64,000 nt of DNA from Nocardia jiangxiensis NBRC 101359 (GCF_000308615.1 NZ_BAGB01000043.1:1-64000), one strand, 5' to 3'. Numbered from the stretch's first letter, positions 21,889 to 32,209 are shown. The notes: generated from the sequence alone by a model not told the origin. Numbers and translations are program-made.

Positions 21889-22575
21889 TTACCATCGGCG
21901 GCCGGCGGATGTGCGGATACCAGCCCACCGCCGGGCGGTCTGTGCGGGTTGCAGGACCTCGCCGACCACTCGCATCGCGCGCGTGGATTCGTACGCGATA
22001 TCGGCCACCTGAACCCACCGGGCGGCGTGTCCGACATCCCCGGCGCCCCTACACCGCACATCGGCAGCAGCACCCCCACCACGCACACGCTCACCGCATC
22101 GAATCGGTCGATCCGGGACATCGCGAGCACGCGCTCTCGGCGCACCACATGCCGCACGACACGCCGCCTGCACAACCGCCGGTGGTACGGCGATCGGTTC
22201 GATCACCCGCACCCGGGCCGCGAGATCGCGTGCGGCACCGGCCGATTCGTCCGTCATGTCCGCCATGTTCTTTCCCGGCGCACCGGAGGTCTCGAACGGC
22301 ATACCGCACAAGCGTCGCGGTGTCGCCCCGATCACGATCACCTCGGCCAGCGAGAAGTTGAACGGCGGCAACGGCATTCGCCGATCCGGCGTACAGCCGC
22401 CGGTGCGCCCGACAGGAGCCGGGATCCGCGCCTCGGTCTGCGGCAGGGCCGGGACATCACGTTCCATGGTACGAACCCCCGCACAACGCGCAGCCGGCTC
22501 GCGCGTGGTCCGGCGACGCCACGCCGCCCCGCGCAGGTCCTCGACGAGTGTGTACAACCGATCGGTGCGATCCAT
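21889..22575 (-). pseudogene. Decayed WYL/DeoR-like (YafY-type) transcriptional regulator
   Basis: The first 100 codons from ATG 22575 clearly copy the family: 'DRLYTLVEDLRG', a remnant of the winged helix 'VRTMERDVPAL' and the diagnostic 'RTGGCTPDRR' then 'LPPFNFSLAEVIVIG'. After about 22290 similarity in this frame is lost. The expected WYL-domain block appears in a different frame around 22080-22170 ('RRERVLAMSRIDRFDAVSV', compare the usual L-R-D-x-x-R-x-F-R-x-D-R-I). Several recognition-helix positions are unusual. The simplest reading is a regulator inactivated by one or more frameshifts and deletions. What it once controlled is not evident. Confidence 0.6.
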
Positions 22576-22669
22576 GGTTTCCCCCTGACAATCGGATGTC
22601 ACGCACAATAGCGGGACGGACCGACAGGCACGGGCGGCTCACAAGCAACGGCGCAGTTATGCTCGAAAC

Positions 22670-23479
22670 ATGTGTTCTCCCAGTGCCACGTTGACGGCGT
22701 GGGCCGGCGCGTGGCTGGCCGGTCGCAGCGCGCCCGACGACGTGCTGGACTCCTTGCACGCCTGGGCGCCCCGCCAGCTGGTCGCCGCCGGAGATCCGGT
22801 CACCGGCGGCCACACCGGGCTGCCGTGGCCCGGCGGCGAGTCCCTGGAGGGCGGCGGCGCCGGAATAATGTTGCTGCTCAAGCTGATTCGTGAGGAGTCC
22901 GGAGATCCGCGGGCTCGGCTGCGGCTGATGCTGCCGGTCCCCGGGGATGTCCGAGGACTGCCGACCGGCAGTGAATTCGCCCCGGCGGCTCTCGAGGCGG
23001 AGGAAGGGATCCTGGTCGGCGTGCCCGGCGACGACGGGATGGGACTGGTGCCGGAGTGGGTGGACGAGGACACCCTGCAGTGGACCGTCTACCGCACGCC
23101 GGTTCCGCAGATCGTGGAGCAGGACATGCCCCTCGGTGAGGCCGAATACGCGATCCGCCAAGCCGTCCGCGACGCCGCGGACGCGCTGGCGCGTCTGCAG
23201 ACCACCGAGGTGAACTCCGGCGGCCCCGATCCACGCGAACTCATCGAGGACGAACTCGCCGAATACTCCCGCCACGAATATCCGGATTCGATCCCGCTAC
23301 GCGCCCGCCGCATCCTCGACACCGCCGACCACGTGGCGGCCATCCTGACCGTGGCGCAGCACGAACCGGCCTCGGCGCCCAGTTCGGCCAGTGCGATGGC
23401 CGCCCAGGAGACCCTGCTGCGCCCGCTGTGGAACGCCATCCGCGCCGCGCGCCTGGCCGCTATCCACGCGACCGCGTGA
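22670..23479 (+). CDS. Conserved actinobacterial protein of unknown function
   Basis: About 269 residues, mostly alpha-helical, soluble, without signal peptide or membrane segments. Features include an N-terminal 'AWAGAWLAGRSAPDDVLDSL' helix, a central 'LRLMLPVPGDVRGLP' strand pair, the acidic 'VPEWVDEDTLQWTVYRTP', and a C-terminal helical segment. No catalytic motif was recognised. Proteins with this outline occur as single-copy genes in Nocardia and relatives, but no function is known to me. It stands alone: the decayed regulator is divergent upstream, and a convergent oxidoreductase gene ends 16 bases downstream. The ATG start is not preceded by a clear ribosome site. Confidence 0.75.
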   Translation: MCSPSATLTAWAGAWLAGRSAPDDVLDSLHAWAPRQLVAAGDPVTGGHTGLPWPGGESLEGGGAGIMLLLKLIREESGDPRARLRLMLPVPGDVRGLPTGSEFAPAALEAEEGILVGVPGDDGMGLVPEWVDEDTLQWTVYRTPVPQIVEQDMPLGEAEYAIRQAVRDAADALARLQTTEVNSGGPDPRELIEDELAEYSRHEYPDSIPLRARRILDTADHVAAILTVAQHEPASAPSSASAMAAQETLLRPLWNAIRAARLAAIHATA

Positions 23480-23494
23480 GGTCGGCGCCGGGTC

Positions 23495-23986
23495 TCAGTG
23501 TTTGACCACGGCCCGCTCGGGCTCGCCGGGTTTCCAGATCACCACCTCCATATGTCCGTCGCCGACCAGTACGGCCGAGGCGCCGGTGATGTCGGCGGCG
23601 AAGAACGGTTCGAGCTTCTCACCGCGTAGATCGAATCCCGTGTCCTCGTACAGCGATTCGGCCCAGCGGCGCTGTAGCTCGGCATCGGGCACCTCGCGTA
23701 CGGTGCCGAAGAGTTTCGCGTCGCCGTCGCCGACCTGCGGGTCGACGGTGGCCGTGTGCAGACAGAACCGCGGGTCGCGCCGCAGGTCCTGGAATTTCGT
23801 GGTGCCCGGCATGCCCACCAGCCACAACTCCCCCTCGAAGATCCGCGGTTCCAAGGGGCTGATCCGCGGATATCCGTCCGAGCGGGTGGTCGCCAAGAGG
23901 CACAGATTCCCGGCCGCGGCGTGGCGGCGCCGGAACACCTCCGAGATGCGCGGAGATGCCTCGGTGAACTCGGTCCAGATGCTCAT
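23495..23986 (-). CDS. Pyridoxamine 5'-phosphate oxidase-family (FMN/F420-binding split-barrel) protein
   Basis: About 163 residues with the split-barrel flavin-binding fold. Blocks include 'AAGNLCLLATTRSDGYPRIS', 'LEPRIFEGELWLVGMPGTTK' and 'LRRDPRFCLHTATVDPQV', matching PNPOx-like actinobacterial oxidoreductases that use FMN, F420 or heme. No specific substrate can be read. ATG 23986 was chosen because the segment upstream is low-complexity Ala/Gly and because the family starts at a helix like 'WTEFTEASPRISEVFRR'. It converges with the preceding hypothetical gene and is divergent from the secreted protease. Confidence 0.85.
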   Translation of the reverse strand: MSIWTEFTEASPRISEVFRRRHAAAGNLCLLATTRSDGYPRISPLEPRIFEGELWLVGMPGTTKFQDLRRDPRFCLHTATVDPQVGDGDAKLFGTVREVPDAELQRRWAESLYEDTGFDLRGEKLEPFFAADITGASAVLVGDGHMEVVIWKPGEPERAVVKH

Positions 23987-24104
23987 GGCGCCAACGGTAG
24001 CTCCGCCCACCGACACATCCGCCGCATCCGGACCCGCCCGGCACTCGGAGCATTCTGATTGAATGGGCCAGGTTCCTTTTTCGGCAGATATCGAGGTCGC
24101 GTCC

Positions 24105-24857
24105 ATGCATTTCCTCCGCAACGCCGCCATGGCCCTGGCGATCGCGGCAGCCGGTACCGCCGTCTGCGCGACGCCACCGGCCTCCGCCGTGGTCGGCGGC
24201 ACGGAGGTGTCCGCCACCGCCTACCCCTGGCTCGGTGCGATCGGATCCCCCGCCTTTCCCCTGCGCCCCGGCGGCCAGTTCTGCGCCGGTGCGCTCATCG
24301 CCCCGGACAAGGTCCTCACCGCGGCGCACTGCGTGATCTTCGCCGAGCCGGTCCCGCACGCGCTGACCGTCACCTTCGGACGCGCCGACCTGACCCGCCG
24401 GGACGGAACCTCCGTGGGCGTCACGGCGATCGGCGTCGATCCCGGGTTCCGCATCTCGACCTTCGACGGCGACCTGAGTTACCACCACGACGTCGCCGTC
24501 CTGACCTTGCAGACCAAACTCACGCTCCCGACGGTCCGGGTCGCGACGCCGCGCGGAAGCACCGGCACGGTCGTGGGCTGGGGTGCGACCTCCGGCGCCG
24601 ACGATTCGAACGTGCGTCTGCGCACGGTCACCGTGCCGTTGGCCCCCGCCGCCTCCTGCACGGCCGCCTACGGTGCCGAATTCGACTCGGCCCACGACTT
24701 CTGCGCCGGATCGACCACCGCCGATACCGCCGAATTCGACTCCGGCGGACCACTTCTCGTCGACGGCGCGGTCGCGGGGGTCACTTCCTGGGGTAAGGGT
24801 GTCACACAAGCCGGTTTCCCGGGCATCTACGCGGGGATACCGTCGATCGGCAGGTGA
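24105..24857 (+). CDS. Secreted trypsin-like (S1) serine protease
   Basis: About 250 residues. A Sec signal peptide (residues 1-28, ending ATPPASA) is followed by the mature N-terminus 'VVGGTEVSATAYPWLGAI', the typical activation site of chymotrypsin-fold proteases. The catalytic triad is visible: His in 'LTAAHCVIF', Asp in 'YHHDVAVLTL' and Ser in 'EFDSGGPLLV'. The residue normally called Gly193 (GDSGGP) is Phe here and the preceding Cys is missing, which should disturb the oxyanion hole or the usual disulphide; activity is uncertain. ATG 24105 is preferred over ATG 24063 because GAGG lies 8 bases upstream and the signal peptide then starts normally. Confidence 0.85.
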   Translation: MHFLRNAAMALAIAAAGTAVCATPPASAVVGGTEVSATAYPWLGAIGSPAFPLRPGGQFCAGALIAPDKVLTAAHCVIFAEPVPHALTVTFGRADLTRRDGTSVGVTAIGVDPGFRISTFDGDLSYHHDVAVLTLQTKLTLPTVRVATPRGSTGTVVGWGATSGADDSNVRLRTVTVPLAPAASCTAAYGAEFDSAHDFCAGSTTADTAEFDSGGPLLVDGAVAGVTSWGKGVTQAGFPGIYAGIPSIGR

Positions 24858-24866
24858 ATCCCGCTG

Positions 24867-25655
24867 CTAGAGCGCGAATTTCACGGCCATGGCGATACCG
24901 CAGGTCGCCGCGATCACTCGTAGGGCGTTACTGGGCAGTCGTCGCGCGAAGGCCGGGCCGACCCAGCCGCCGATCAGGAAGCCCAGCCCCAGCGGTACCA
25001 CCGCGGCCCAGTGCACCGGACCGAAAATCGCGAATCCCACTGCCGCGGTACCGTTCGCGCACATACTGACGGTGTTCTTCACCGCGTTGACCTGCTGTGG
25101 CGTCCATCCCGGGAACATGGCGGTGAGAATCGCCAGGATCAGGATTCCCCCGGCCGCGCCGAAGTACCCGGCGTAGATCGCCGCGCCGAACAACAGGACC
25201 CGCAGTCCACACTCGCGCCACCGCCGATCCGCGCCGTCGTAGGCCGCCCGCAGGCGCGCCAGCCGCGGTTGGGCGAGCAGGAACACCGACGCACCGCCGA
25301 TCAGGAACGGCACCACGACCTGAAACGAGGACGCCGGCGCGAGCAGCAGCGTGATCGCGCCCACGGTTCCGCCCGCCGCGGCCAGCAGACCCAGTCGCAA
25401 CACCACTGCGCCCCGGCCCGCGAGCTCCGAGCGCGAACCCGCGGTCGAGCCGAGGCCGGTGAACACCAGCGCGACGGTGTTGGTGACGTTCGCCGCGACC
25501 GGCGGCAGCCCCAATGCCAGCAGCGCCGGGAACGACACGAGCGAGGCCAGACTCACCAGGACGCTGACCAGGCCCGCGGCGAAACCGACACCCAGCAGCT
25601 CGAGCGCCTGCCATGGACCCACCGGCGCCCACCATCCTCTTCCACTCCGGACCAC
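24867..25655 (-). CDS. Sulfite exporter TauE/SafE family membrane protein
   Basis: About 262 residues with seven to eight membrane helices and the two-fold internal repeat of TauE/SafE proteins: 'LGVGFAAGLVSVLVSL ... LPPVAANVTNTVALVF' in the first half and 'GYFGAAGGILILAILTAM ... QVNAVKNTVSMCANGTAA' in the second. These are anion exporters or importers for sulfite, sulfoacetate and related organosulfonates. No sulfur-metabolism gene is adjacent, so the substrate is open. GTG 25655 begins the longest frame; an in-frame GTG at 25622 starts closer to the first helix and may be the real start. Confidence 0.88.
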   Translation of the reverse strand: MVRSGRGWWAPVGPWQALELLGVGFAAGLVSVLVSLASLVSFPALLALGLPPVAANVTNTVALVFTGLGSTAGSRSELAGRGAVVLRLGLLAAAGGTVGAITLLLAPASSFQVVVPFLIGGASVFLLAQPRLARLRAAYDGADRRWRECGLRVLLFGAAIYAGYFGAAGGILILAILTAMFPGWTPQQVNAVKNTVSMCANGTAAVGFAIFGPVHWAAVVPLGLGFLIGGWVGPAFARRLPSNALRVIAATCGIAMAVKFAL

Positions 25656-26209
25656 CGTTCACCGATCACCGGCGCGGCCCGAATCGCCAGGATGACGCAC
25701 CCATTCAAACATCCCATGAATACCGGCGCACAGGGAATATCGACGGACGGACGGACGGACCCGCCCGCGCCTGCGAGTACCACGAGGAGCGATCGAGCCC
25801 GTGGCGCAACGGTATTCGAGTAGTGACCTACTCGGGTCCGCGGCCCCGGACCCGACATACGCTTTCAGCAACATCAGAGTTCGACAGCAGCACAACAGAG
25901 TTCACCAAGGTTCGACTGCACTGTCGAGAAAGTCCATACCGACGATGTCGGCATGGACAAGGTCAACGTGAACAACAAGGTCAAGGTAAGCAACGTCAAG
26001 TTCGCGATTCGACGCGGAAGCGCCGGCGAAGTAACGACGTCACCGAATCGACCTCGGACGGGATGATCCGGTACGCGGCGGGCACAACGCCCGCGCAGCG
26101 TCCCGGTGGGTGAGAACCGAATCCCATCCGCGGCGGCGGTGCGGCTCGACTTCCGGCCGGGTGACCTGTCGAGTACGCGCACGGCCGGGCCGAGCGCCCG
26201 ACCCGCGCG
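25656..26209. other. Gene-poor stretch of about 550 bases between the TauE and ferrochelatase genes
   Basis: No convincing gene was found. It contains a GACG/GGAC tetranucleotide run (25742-25760), a hairpin with arms GTCCATaCCGAC and GTCGGcATGGAC (25932-25958, 3-base loop), and a purine-rich tract with two copies of CAAGGTCAA (25957-25990). The hairpin lacks a U tract and lies 250 bases past the ferrochelatase stop. An open frame on the minus strand with a Leu/Thr-rich run here is probably accidental. Confidence 0.5.
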
Positions 26210-27253
26210 CTATCGCGTACGGCGCGGCGGCTCGCAGCAGCCGACGGCGCACGGCGCACCGTTCACGGTGCAGCCGTAACCCGGAACCGTGCCCAGACGA
26301 CGTGGGGCCACGTCGGTGAGGTGTTCCTCGACGAGTTCGGCGATCAGCCGGGCGAAGCGTGGATCCGTTCCCGGAGTAGCCGCGCGCGCGAAGGCCATGT
26401 CGAGTTCACCGGCCTTCTGGTGCGCCTCGTTGTCCAGGTCCCAGACCACCTCCAGGTGGTCCGAGACGAACCCGGCCGGACACAGGACGACCGCGTCGAC
26501 GCCGGTGGCCGAGAGTTCGCCCAAGTGGTCGACGATGTCGGGTTCGAGCCACGGTACCTGCGGCGGGCCCGAGCGGGACTGCCACACCACGTCGTACTCG
26601 GCGAATCCTGTTGCCGCCGCGCACAACCGGGCCGCCTCGGCGACCTGGCGACTGTAGAGTTTCCCGCCCTCGTCCGGCGGTCCGGCCGAGACGTCCGCGG
26701 ACACGGGAATCGAATGTGCGGTGAACACCAGCCGGGCGCGATCGCGCCGGTCCGCCGGAATGTCCTGCAGCGCAGCACGAATCGCATCCGCGAAGGATTC
26801 GATCAGTAGCGGGTGATCGAAGTACTGGCGCAACTTCACCAGTTCCGGCGCGTCCGCGACCGCTTCGCGGGCGCGCAGAATGTCCTCGTCGTACTGGCGG
26901 CATCCCGAGTAGCCACCCCACGCCGACGTCGGGAAGACCAGTGCACTGCGCACACCGTCCGCCCGCATCCGCTCCACCGTGTCCTGCGCCATCGGATGCC
27001 AGTTCCGATTGCCGAAGTACACCGGCAGATCGATACCGCGCGTGGCGAATTCGGCCTCGAGCGCCACGATGATGTCACGGTTGAGCGCGTTGATCGGCGA
27101 GACGCCGCCGAAATGCAGATAGTGCTGCGCGACCTCCTCGAGCCGTTCGCGCGGCACGCCCCGGCCCCGAGTGACGTTCTCCAGGAACGGCATCACGTCC
27201 TCGGGACGTTCGGGGCCGCCGAAGGACAGCAGCAGGACCGCATCGAATCCCAT
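26210..27253 (-). CDS. hemH: Ferrochelatase (coproporphyrin ferrochelatase type)
   Basis: About 347 residues, normal for actinobacterial ferrochelatase. Diagnostic blocks are 'VLLLSFGGPERPEDVMPFL', 'GVSPINALNRDIIVAL', 'FGNRNWHPMAQDTVERM', 'TSAWGGYSGCRQYDEDI' and 'LVFTAHSIPVSAD', the last holding the metal-binding His. A C-terminal Cys-rich tail ('GYGCTVNGAPCAVGCCEP') matches the [2Fe-2S]-binding cysteines known in mycobacterial and other actinobacterial enzymes. It inserts iron into (copro)porphyrin in heme synthesis. The gene begins 14 bases after the inhA stop, and the order mabA-inhA-hemH is the classic mycobacterial one. Confidence 0.97.
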   Translation of the reverse strand: MGFDAVLLLSFGGPERPEDVMPFLENVTRGRGVPRERLEEVAQHYLHFGGVSPINALNRDIIVALEAEFATRGIDLPVYFGNRNWHPMAQDTVERMRADGVRSALVFPTSAWGGYSGCRQYDEDILRAREAVADAPELVKLRQYFDHPLLIESFADAIRAALQDIPADRRDRARLVFTAHSIPVSADVSAGPPDEGGKLYSRQVAEAARLCAAATGFAEYDVVWQSRSGPPQVPWLEPDIVDHLGELSATGVDAVVLCPAGFVSDHLEVVWDLDNEAHQKAGELDMAFARAATPGTDPRFARLIAELVEEHLTDVAPRRLGTVPGYGCTVNGAPCAVGCCEPPRRTR

Positions 27254-27267
27254 AGCGGCGACGGGAC

Positions 27268-28104
27268 TCAGTTCCCCGAGAAGTTCTCGGGGAACCAGGT
27301 GTTGTGGCTCGCGCCGCCGTCGACATAGATGATCGAGCCGGTGGTGCCGGGCAGCCAGTCAGACAGCAGGGTCACGATCGAGCGGGCCACCACGGTCGGG
27401 TCGTCCACGTTCCAGCCGATCGGTGACGCACCGTCCCAGTAGGTGTTCAGCATGTTGAGCTGTTTGGCGTCGTCGGTCGCGGTACCGGCGATGGCCTTGG
27501 CCGCGAGGGTTTTGATCGGACCCGCGGCGATCAGGTTCGAGCGGACCCGCTTGGCCTCGCCCACCTCACGCGCGACGTACCGGTTCACCGACTCGAGGGC
27601 GGCCTTGGCCACGCCCATCCAGTTGTAGAACGGCATGGCGGTGCGCGGATCGAAGTCCATGCCCACGATCGAGCCGCCCTCGTTCATCGCGGGCAGCACC
27701 GCGCGCGCCAGCGAGGCATAGCTCCACGCCGAGATCTCGAACGCCTTGGCCGCATCCGAGCCGGGACCGTCCAGGAACGGCAGCGCCTCCGGGCCCATCA
27801 GGGTGCGCGGGGCGAAGGCGATCGAGTGCAGCACGCCGTCCACGCCTTCGGGCGCGTGCTCACGGATCCGGTCGGCCAGACCCGCGAGATCCTCCTCGCT
27901 GGTCACATCCAGCCCGATGGCCGGGGGGACCTCCTGCGGCAGCCGCTTGGCGATCCGGTCGATCAGCCGCAGCCGCTCCGGAATGCCCGTGATGATCACT
28001 TTCGCGCCCTGCTCCTGCGCGACCGCGGCCGCGTGGAACGCGATCGACGAATCGGTGATGATCCCGGTGATCAGTACGGTCTTGCCGTCGAGCAATCCGC
28101 CCAT
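27268..28104 (-). CDS. inhA: Enoyl-[acyl-carrier-protein] reductase (NADH), FAS-II
   Basis: About 278 residues. 'LLDGKTVLITGIITDSSIAFH' is the unusual nucleotide-binding segment of FabI/InhA enzymes. The catalytic Tyr and Lys are in 'FYNWMGVAKAALESV' (Y-x6-K), and 'GVLHSIAFAP' keeps the Ser/Ile positions (Ser94 and Ile95 of M. tuberculosis InhA) that matter for NADH and isoniazid-adduct binding. 'SNLIAAGPIKTLAAKAI' is the substrate loop. It reduces long-chain trans-2-enoyl-AcpM during mycolic-acid elongation. It lies 64 bases downstream of mabA and 14 bases upstream of hemH on the same strand. Confidence 0.97.
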   Translation of the reverse strand: MGGLLDGKTVLITGIITDSSIAFHAAAVAQEQGAKVIITGIPERLRLIDRIAKRLPQEVPPAIGLDVTSEEDLAGLADRIREHAPEGVDGVLHSIAFAPRTLMGPEALPFLDGPGSDAAKAFEISAWSYASLARAVLPAMNEGGSIVGMDFDPRTAMPFYNWMGVAKAALESVNRYVAREVGEAKRVRSNLIAAGPIKTLAAKAIAGTATDDAKQLNMLNTYWDGASPIGWNVDDPTVVARSIVTLLSDWLPGTTGSIIYVDGGASHNTWFPENFSGN

Positions 28105-28168
28105 GAGTTGTCGGTTCTCCTCGTTGAAAGTCTGCGTGGGTATGACGGTGTAGCGGGTTCGGGCGAGT

Positions 28169-28885
28169 TCAGTGGCCCATGCCCAGGCCGCCGTCGACCG
28201 GGATGATCGCGCCGGAGATGTAGGAGGCGTCGTCGGAGGCCAGGAAGCTTATCGTCGCGGCGACCTCCTTGGGGTCACCGATGCGTCCGGCCGGGATCGC
28301 CTTGAGGGCGATTTCCTTCATGTCGTCGGTCATGTCCTCGCGGGTCATATCGGTGTCGATGAAACCGGGCGCGACGACGTTGGCGGTGATGTTGCGCGAG
28401 CCGATCTCGCGGGTGATCGCGCGGGCCATGCCGACCAGGCCGGACTTCGCGGCGGCGTAGTTCACCTGTCCGGCCATGCCCATCTGGCCCACCACCGAGC
28501 CGAGGAACACGATCCGGCCCCAGCGCGCCCGCAGCATCGCGCGGTTGGCCCGCTTGGCCACCCGCCACGCACCGGTCAGGTTCGCGTCGATGACGCGGGA
28601 GAACTGCTCCTCGCTCATCCGCATCAGCAGCGTGTTGTCCACGATGCCCGCGTTGGCGACCAGCACCTCCACCGCACCCTGATGCGCCTCGACCTCGCCG
28701 AATGCGCGATCGATCGATTCCGCGTCCGTCACATCGCATTTCACGCCGAACAGCCCGTCCGGCACTCCCGAACCACGATGGGTGACCGCGACCTTGTGTC
28801 CGTCCGCAGCGAGCCGCTGCGCGACCGCGAGTCCGATGCCGCGATTGCCACCGGTGACGAGTACCGACCTGGAAGTTGTAGGCAT
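28169..28885 (-). CDS. fabG1: 3-oxoacyl-[ACP] reductase FabG1/MabA, FAS-II
   Basis: About 238 residues of the short-chain dehydrogenase family. Cofactor motif 'VLVTGGNRGIGLAVAQRL', structural 'LVANAGIVDN', catalytic Ser in 'IVFLGSVVGQM' and the YxxxK pair in 'NYAAAKSGLVGMA' are all intact. The ending 'SGAIIPVDGGLGMGH' is the mycobacterial MabA C-terminus. It reduces beta-ketoacyl-AcpM to the hydroxy form ahead of InhA. ATG 28885 was chosen because it gives the standard MabA N-terminus; the frame extends upstream into non-homologous sequence. There is no clear ribosome site, so the transcript may be leaderless. Confidence 0.96.
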   Translation of the reverse strand: MPTTSRSVLVTGGNRGIGLAVAQRLAADGHKVAVTHRGSGVPDGLFGVKCDVTDAESIDRAFGEVEAHQGAVEVLVANAGIVDNTLLMRMSEEQFSRVIDANLTGAWRVAKRANRAMLRARWGRIVFLGSVVGQMGMAGQVNYAAAKSGLVGMARAITREIGSRNITANVVAPGFIDTDMTREDMTDDMKEIALKAIPAGRIGDPKEVAATISFLASDDASYISGAIIPVDGGLGMGH

Positions 28886-29031
28886 AGAGCCAAACTTAAC
28901 GCGTCGGTACCGAAACGCCCACCGCGGGGGCGCGGTAGGCCCCGGCCGATGGACCGCCGACCGGACGACGAACGCCGCCCACATCGCTCGATGCGATGGG
29001 ACGGCGTCCGGCACAACGCTTTTCGTCGAGG

Positions 29032-30033
29032 TCAGGGCAGGCGCTGACGGTACAGCAGACCCGTCACGACACCGGCCGCGCTGATCAGCAGACCCAGCAG
29101 CAGCCACGGCCGGCTGGCATCGCCGACGACCGTTTCGTATCCGATCTGACTCTGCAGCTTGTCGTACGCATTGTTGAGTTCCTGCAGCGAGGTCGCGGTG
29201 AAGAACTGTCCGGCGGACAGGTCGGCGACCTTGTGCAGCGCGTCGTCGTCGACGGGCACCGGCTGGCCCTTCGAACCGCCCGAGCCGTCCGGAATGTCGA
29301 CCACGCCCCACTGGGTGCCGAACGAGATCGTCGAGATCGGCACACCCTTCTGCTTGGCCAGTCGCGCGGCCACGAACTCGTGCCGCGGATTGTCGATATC
29401 GTCCGCATCCGGCACCGTCTGCTTACCGTCGGACATCAGCACGATGCGCGCGGGCGGCGGTGAGGACGCGCCGCCGAGCACCGTGGCCAGGGTGTCGATC
29501 GCGCTGAGGCTGGTGAAGATGCCCTCGCCGGTCGCGGTCCGCTCGGCGAGCTGCAGATTGTTCACCGCCGCCTTGACCGTGTCGTGGTTGGTGGTGGGAT
29601 TGACCAGCAGCGAGGCGGTACCGGCGAAACTGACCAGCCCGAGATTGATGCCGCGCGGCATCGAATCGATGAACCGGCCCGCGGCCTCCTTCGCCGCCTG
29701 GATGCGGCTGGGCTTGACGTCGGTGGCCTCCATCGACAGCGAGACGTCGATGGCCAGCACCACGGTGGCGCGGTTGCGCGGCACCTTCTTGGCCATGGTC
29801 GGACCGGCCGCCGCGACCGTCAGCAGGACGAGCCCGGCGAGCATGAGCGCCACCGGGGCGTGCCGCCAGGCGCTGGGCCCCTTCGGGCTCACGCCCTCCA
29901 GCAGCTCCATGTTCGCGAACCGGAGCATATGCCGCTTGCGGCGGCGCTGGACGGCCACGTACAGCAGCGCGATCAGCGCGATGACGATCAGGAACAGCAG
30001 CCAGATCGACGCGGTGAAGTGCGAAATACTCAC
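29032..30033 (-). CDS. VWA-domain membrane protein (Rv1481-like, BatA type)
   Basis: About 333 residues. Two membrane helices (about residues 10-28 and 60-78) precede a von Willebrand A domain with the complete MIDAS metal site 'VLAIDVSLSMEATDVKP' (DxSxS), 'LVSFAGTASLL' and 'IVLMSDGKQT'. A third helix lies at the C-terminus ('LLLGLLISAAGVVTGLL'). It is the last gene of the MoxR-DUF58-VWA set, whose members act together as chaperone-like systems for membrane or metal-dependent proteins. The GTG start overlaps the DUF58 stop by 4 bases (GTGA). The fabG1-inhA-hemH genes follow on the same strand after about 146 bases. Confidence 0.93.
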   Translation of the reverse strand: MSISHFTASIWLLFLIVIALIALLYVAVQRRRKRHMLRFANMELLEGVSPKGPSAWRHAPVALMLAGLVLLTVAAAGPTMAKKVPRNRATVVLAIDVSLSMEATDVKPSRIQAAKEAAGRFIDSMPRGINLGLVSFAGTASLLVNPTTNHDTVKAAVNNLQLAERTATGEGIFTSLSAIDTLATVLGGASSPPPARIVLMSDGKQTVPDADDIDNPRHEFVAARLAKQKGVPISTISFGTQWGVVDIPDGSGGSKGQPVPVDDDALHKVADLSAGQFFTATSLQELNNAYDKLQSQIGYETVVGDASRPWLLLGLLISAAGVVTGLLYRQRLP

Positions 30034-31027
30034 TGAAGAGGTACCTGCCCGGTCGGGGCGCCGAAGGTGTGGCGCCGGGTGGACACGAACCGGACGACGT
30101 CCGAGATCCAGTCACGGTCGGTGCGTAAGTGCATCACCGGCGCGCCGCATCCGCGTAACTCGGACTCCACCTGCTGGCGGTGCAGCTGCGCGGCTCGCGT
30201 GAAATCGGCTCGCAGCGTGGGGGTTACGGTGAACTCGCGGGTGTGGCCGGTCTCCGGATCGTGCAGCACGACATCGCCGACGTCGGGCAGATCCAGATCC
30301 AGCGGATCGAGCACCTCCACCGCCAGTAGATCGTGCCGGCCCGAGACCGCGCGCAGCGACCGCTGCCAGTCCAGGTCCCCGAGGAAGTCCGAGATCACCA
30401 CGGCCAGACCGCGTTTGCGCTGCGGGCGGCGCAGCGATTCGATCGCGCCACGCAGATCTCCGCGCACGCCGTCCGCGGCGCGCGGAGTGGTGGCGATCTT
30501 GCGCAACATCGCCTGCGCGTGCATCCGTCCGCTGCGGGCGGGCAGCCGCACGAGGCGATCGCCGGTGGCCACGACCGCACCGATCCGATTACCGCCACCG
30601 CTGGTCAGATGGGTGATCGCGGCGGCGGCCGCGATCACCAGATCACGCTTCTGGCAGCCCGCGGTGCCGAAATCGAGACTGGCGGACAGGTCGATCACCA
30701 GCCAGGTCTCGAGTTCGCGGTCCGCGATCATCTGCCGCACGTGCGGGTGGGTGGTGCGAGCGGTCACCGACCAATCCATCTGACGCACATCGTCACCCGG
30801 CTGATACAGCCGGGCATCGCCGGGCTCCGAGCCGGGACCCGGAATCAGGCCGAGGTGGTCACCGTGCAGCACGCCGTCCAGGCGACGCCGCACGGTCAGT
30901 TCGAGCGTTTTCAATGCCGCGGCCAACCGCGGATCACGCAGGTCCCCGCCCCGGAACGAGGGCGGGGCGTGCGAGGGAGTGTTCGACGAAATAGTCACCG
31001 GCGCAACCGAATCCTGCACCCCGCGCC

Positions 31028-31031
<4 letters not shown>
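30030..31031 (-). CDS. DUF58 domain protein (Rv1480-like)
   Basis: About 333 residues. The DUF58 signature 'YQPGDDVRQMDWSVTART' is present, followed by a VWA-like fold with 'TWLVIDLSASLDFG' (DxSxS), 'GLAVVISDFLGDLDWQ' and 'RHDLLAVEVLDPLD'. These proteins are encoded between MoxR ATPases and VWA proteins and are thought to be adaptor components. Both ends are coupled: the GTG start overlaps the moxR stop and its own stop overlaps the VWA start. The N-terminal 25 residues are low-complexity, so the true start may be a little downstream. Confidence 0.92.

Positions 31032-32209
<1,178 letters not shown>

Noticed and set aside
25874..26182. A minus-strand frame with a Leu/Thr-rich hydrophobic run as a small membrane protein
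   Set aside because: The run comes from a purine-rich AAGGTCAA-type repeat on the other strand. There is no ribosome site and the remaining sequence is Arg-rich without family resemblance.
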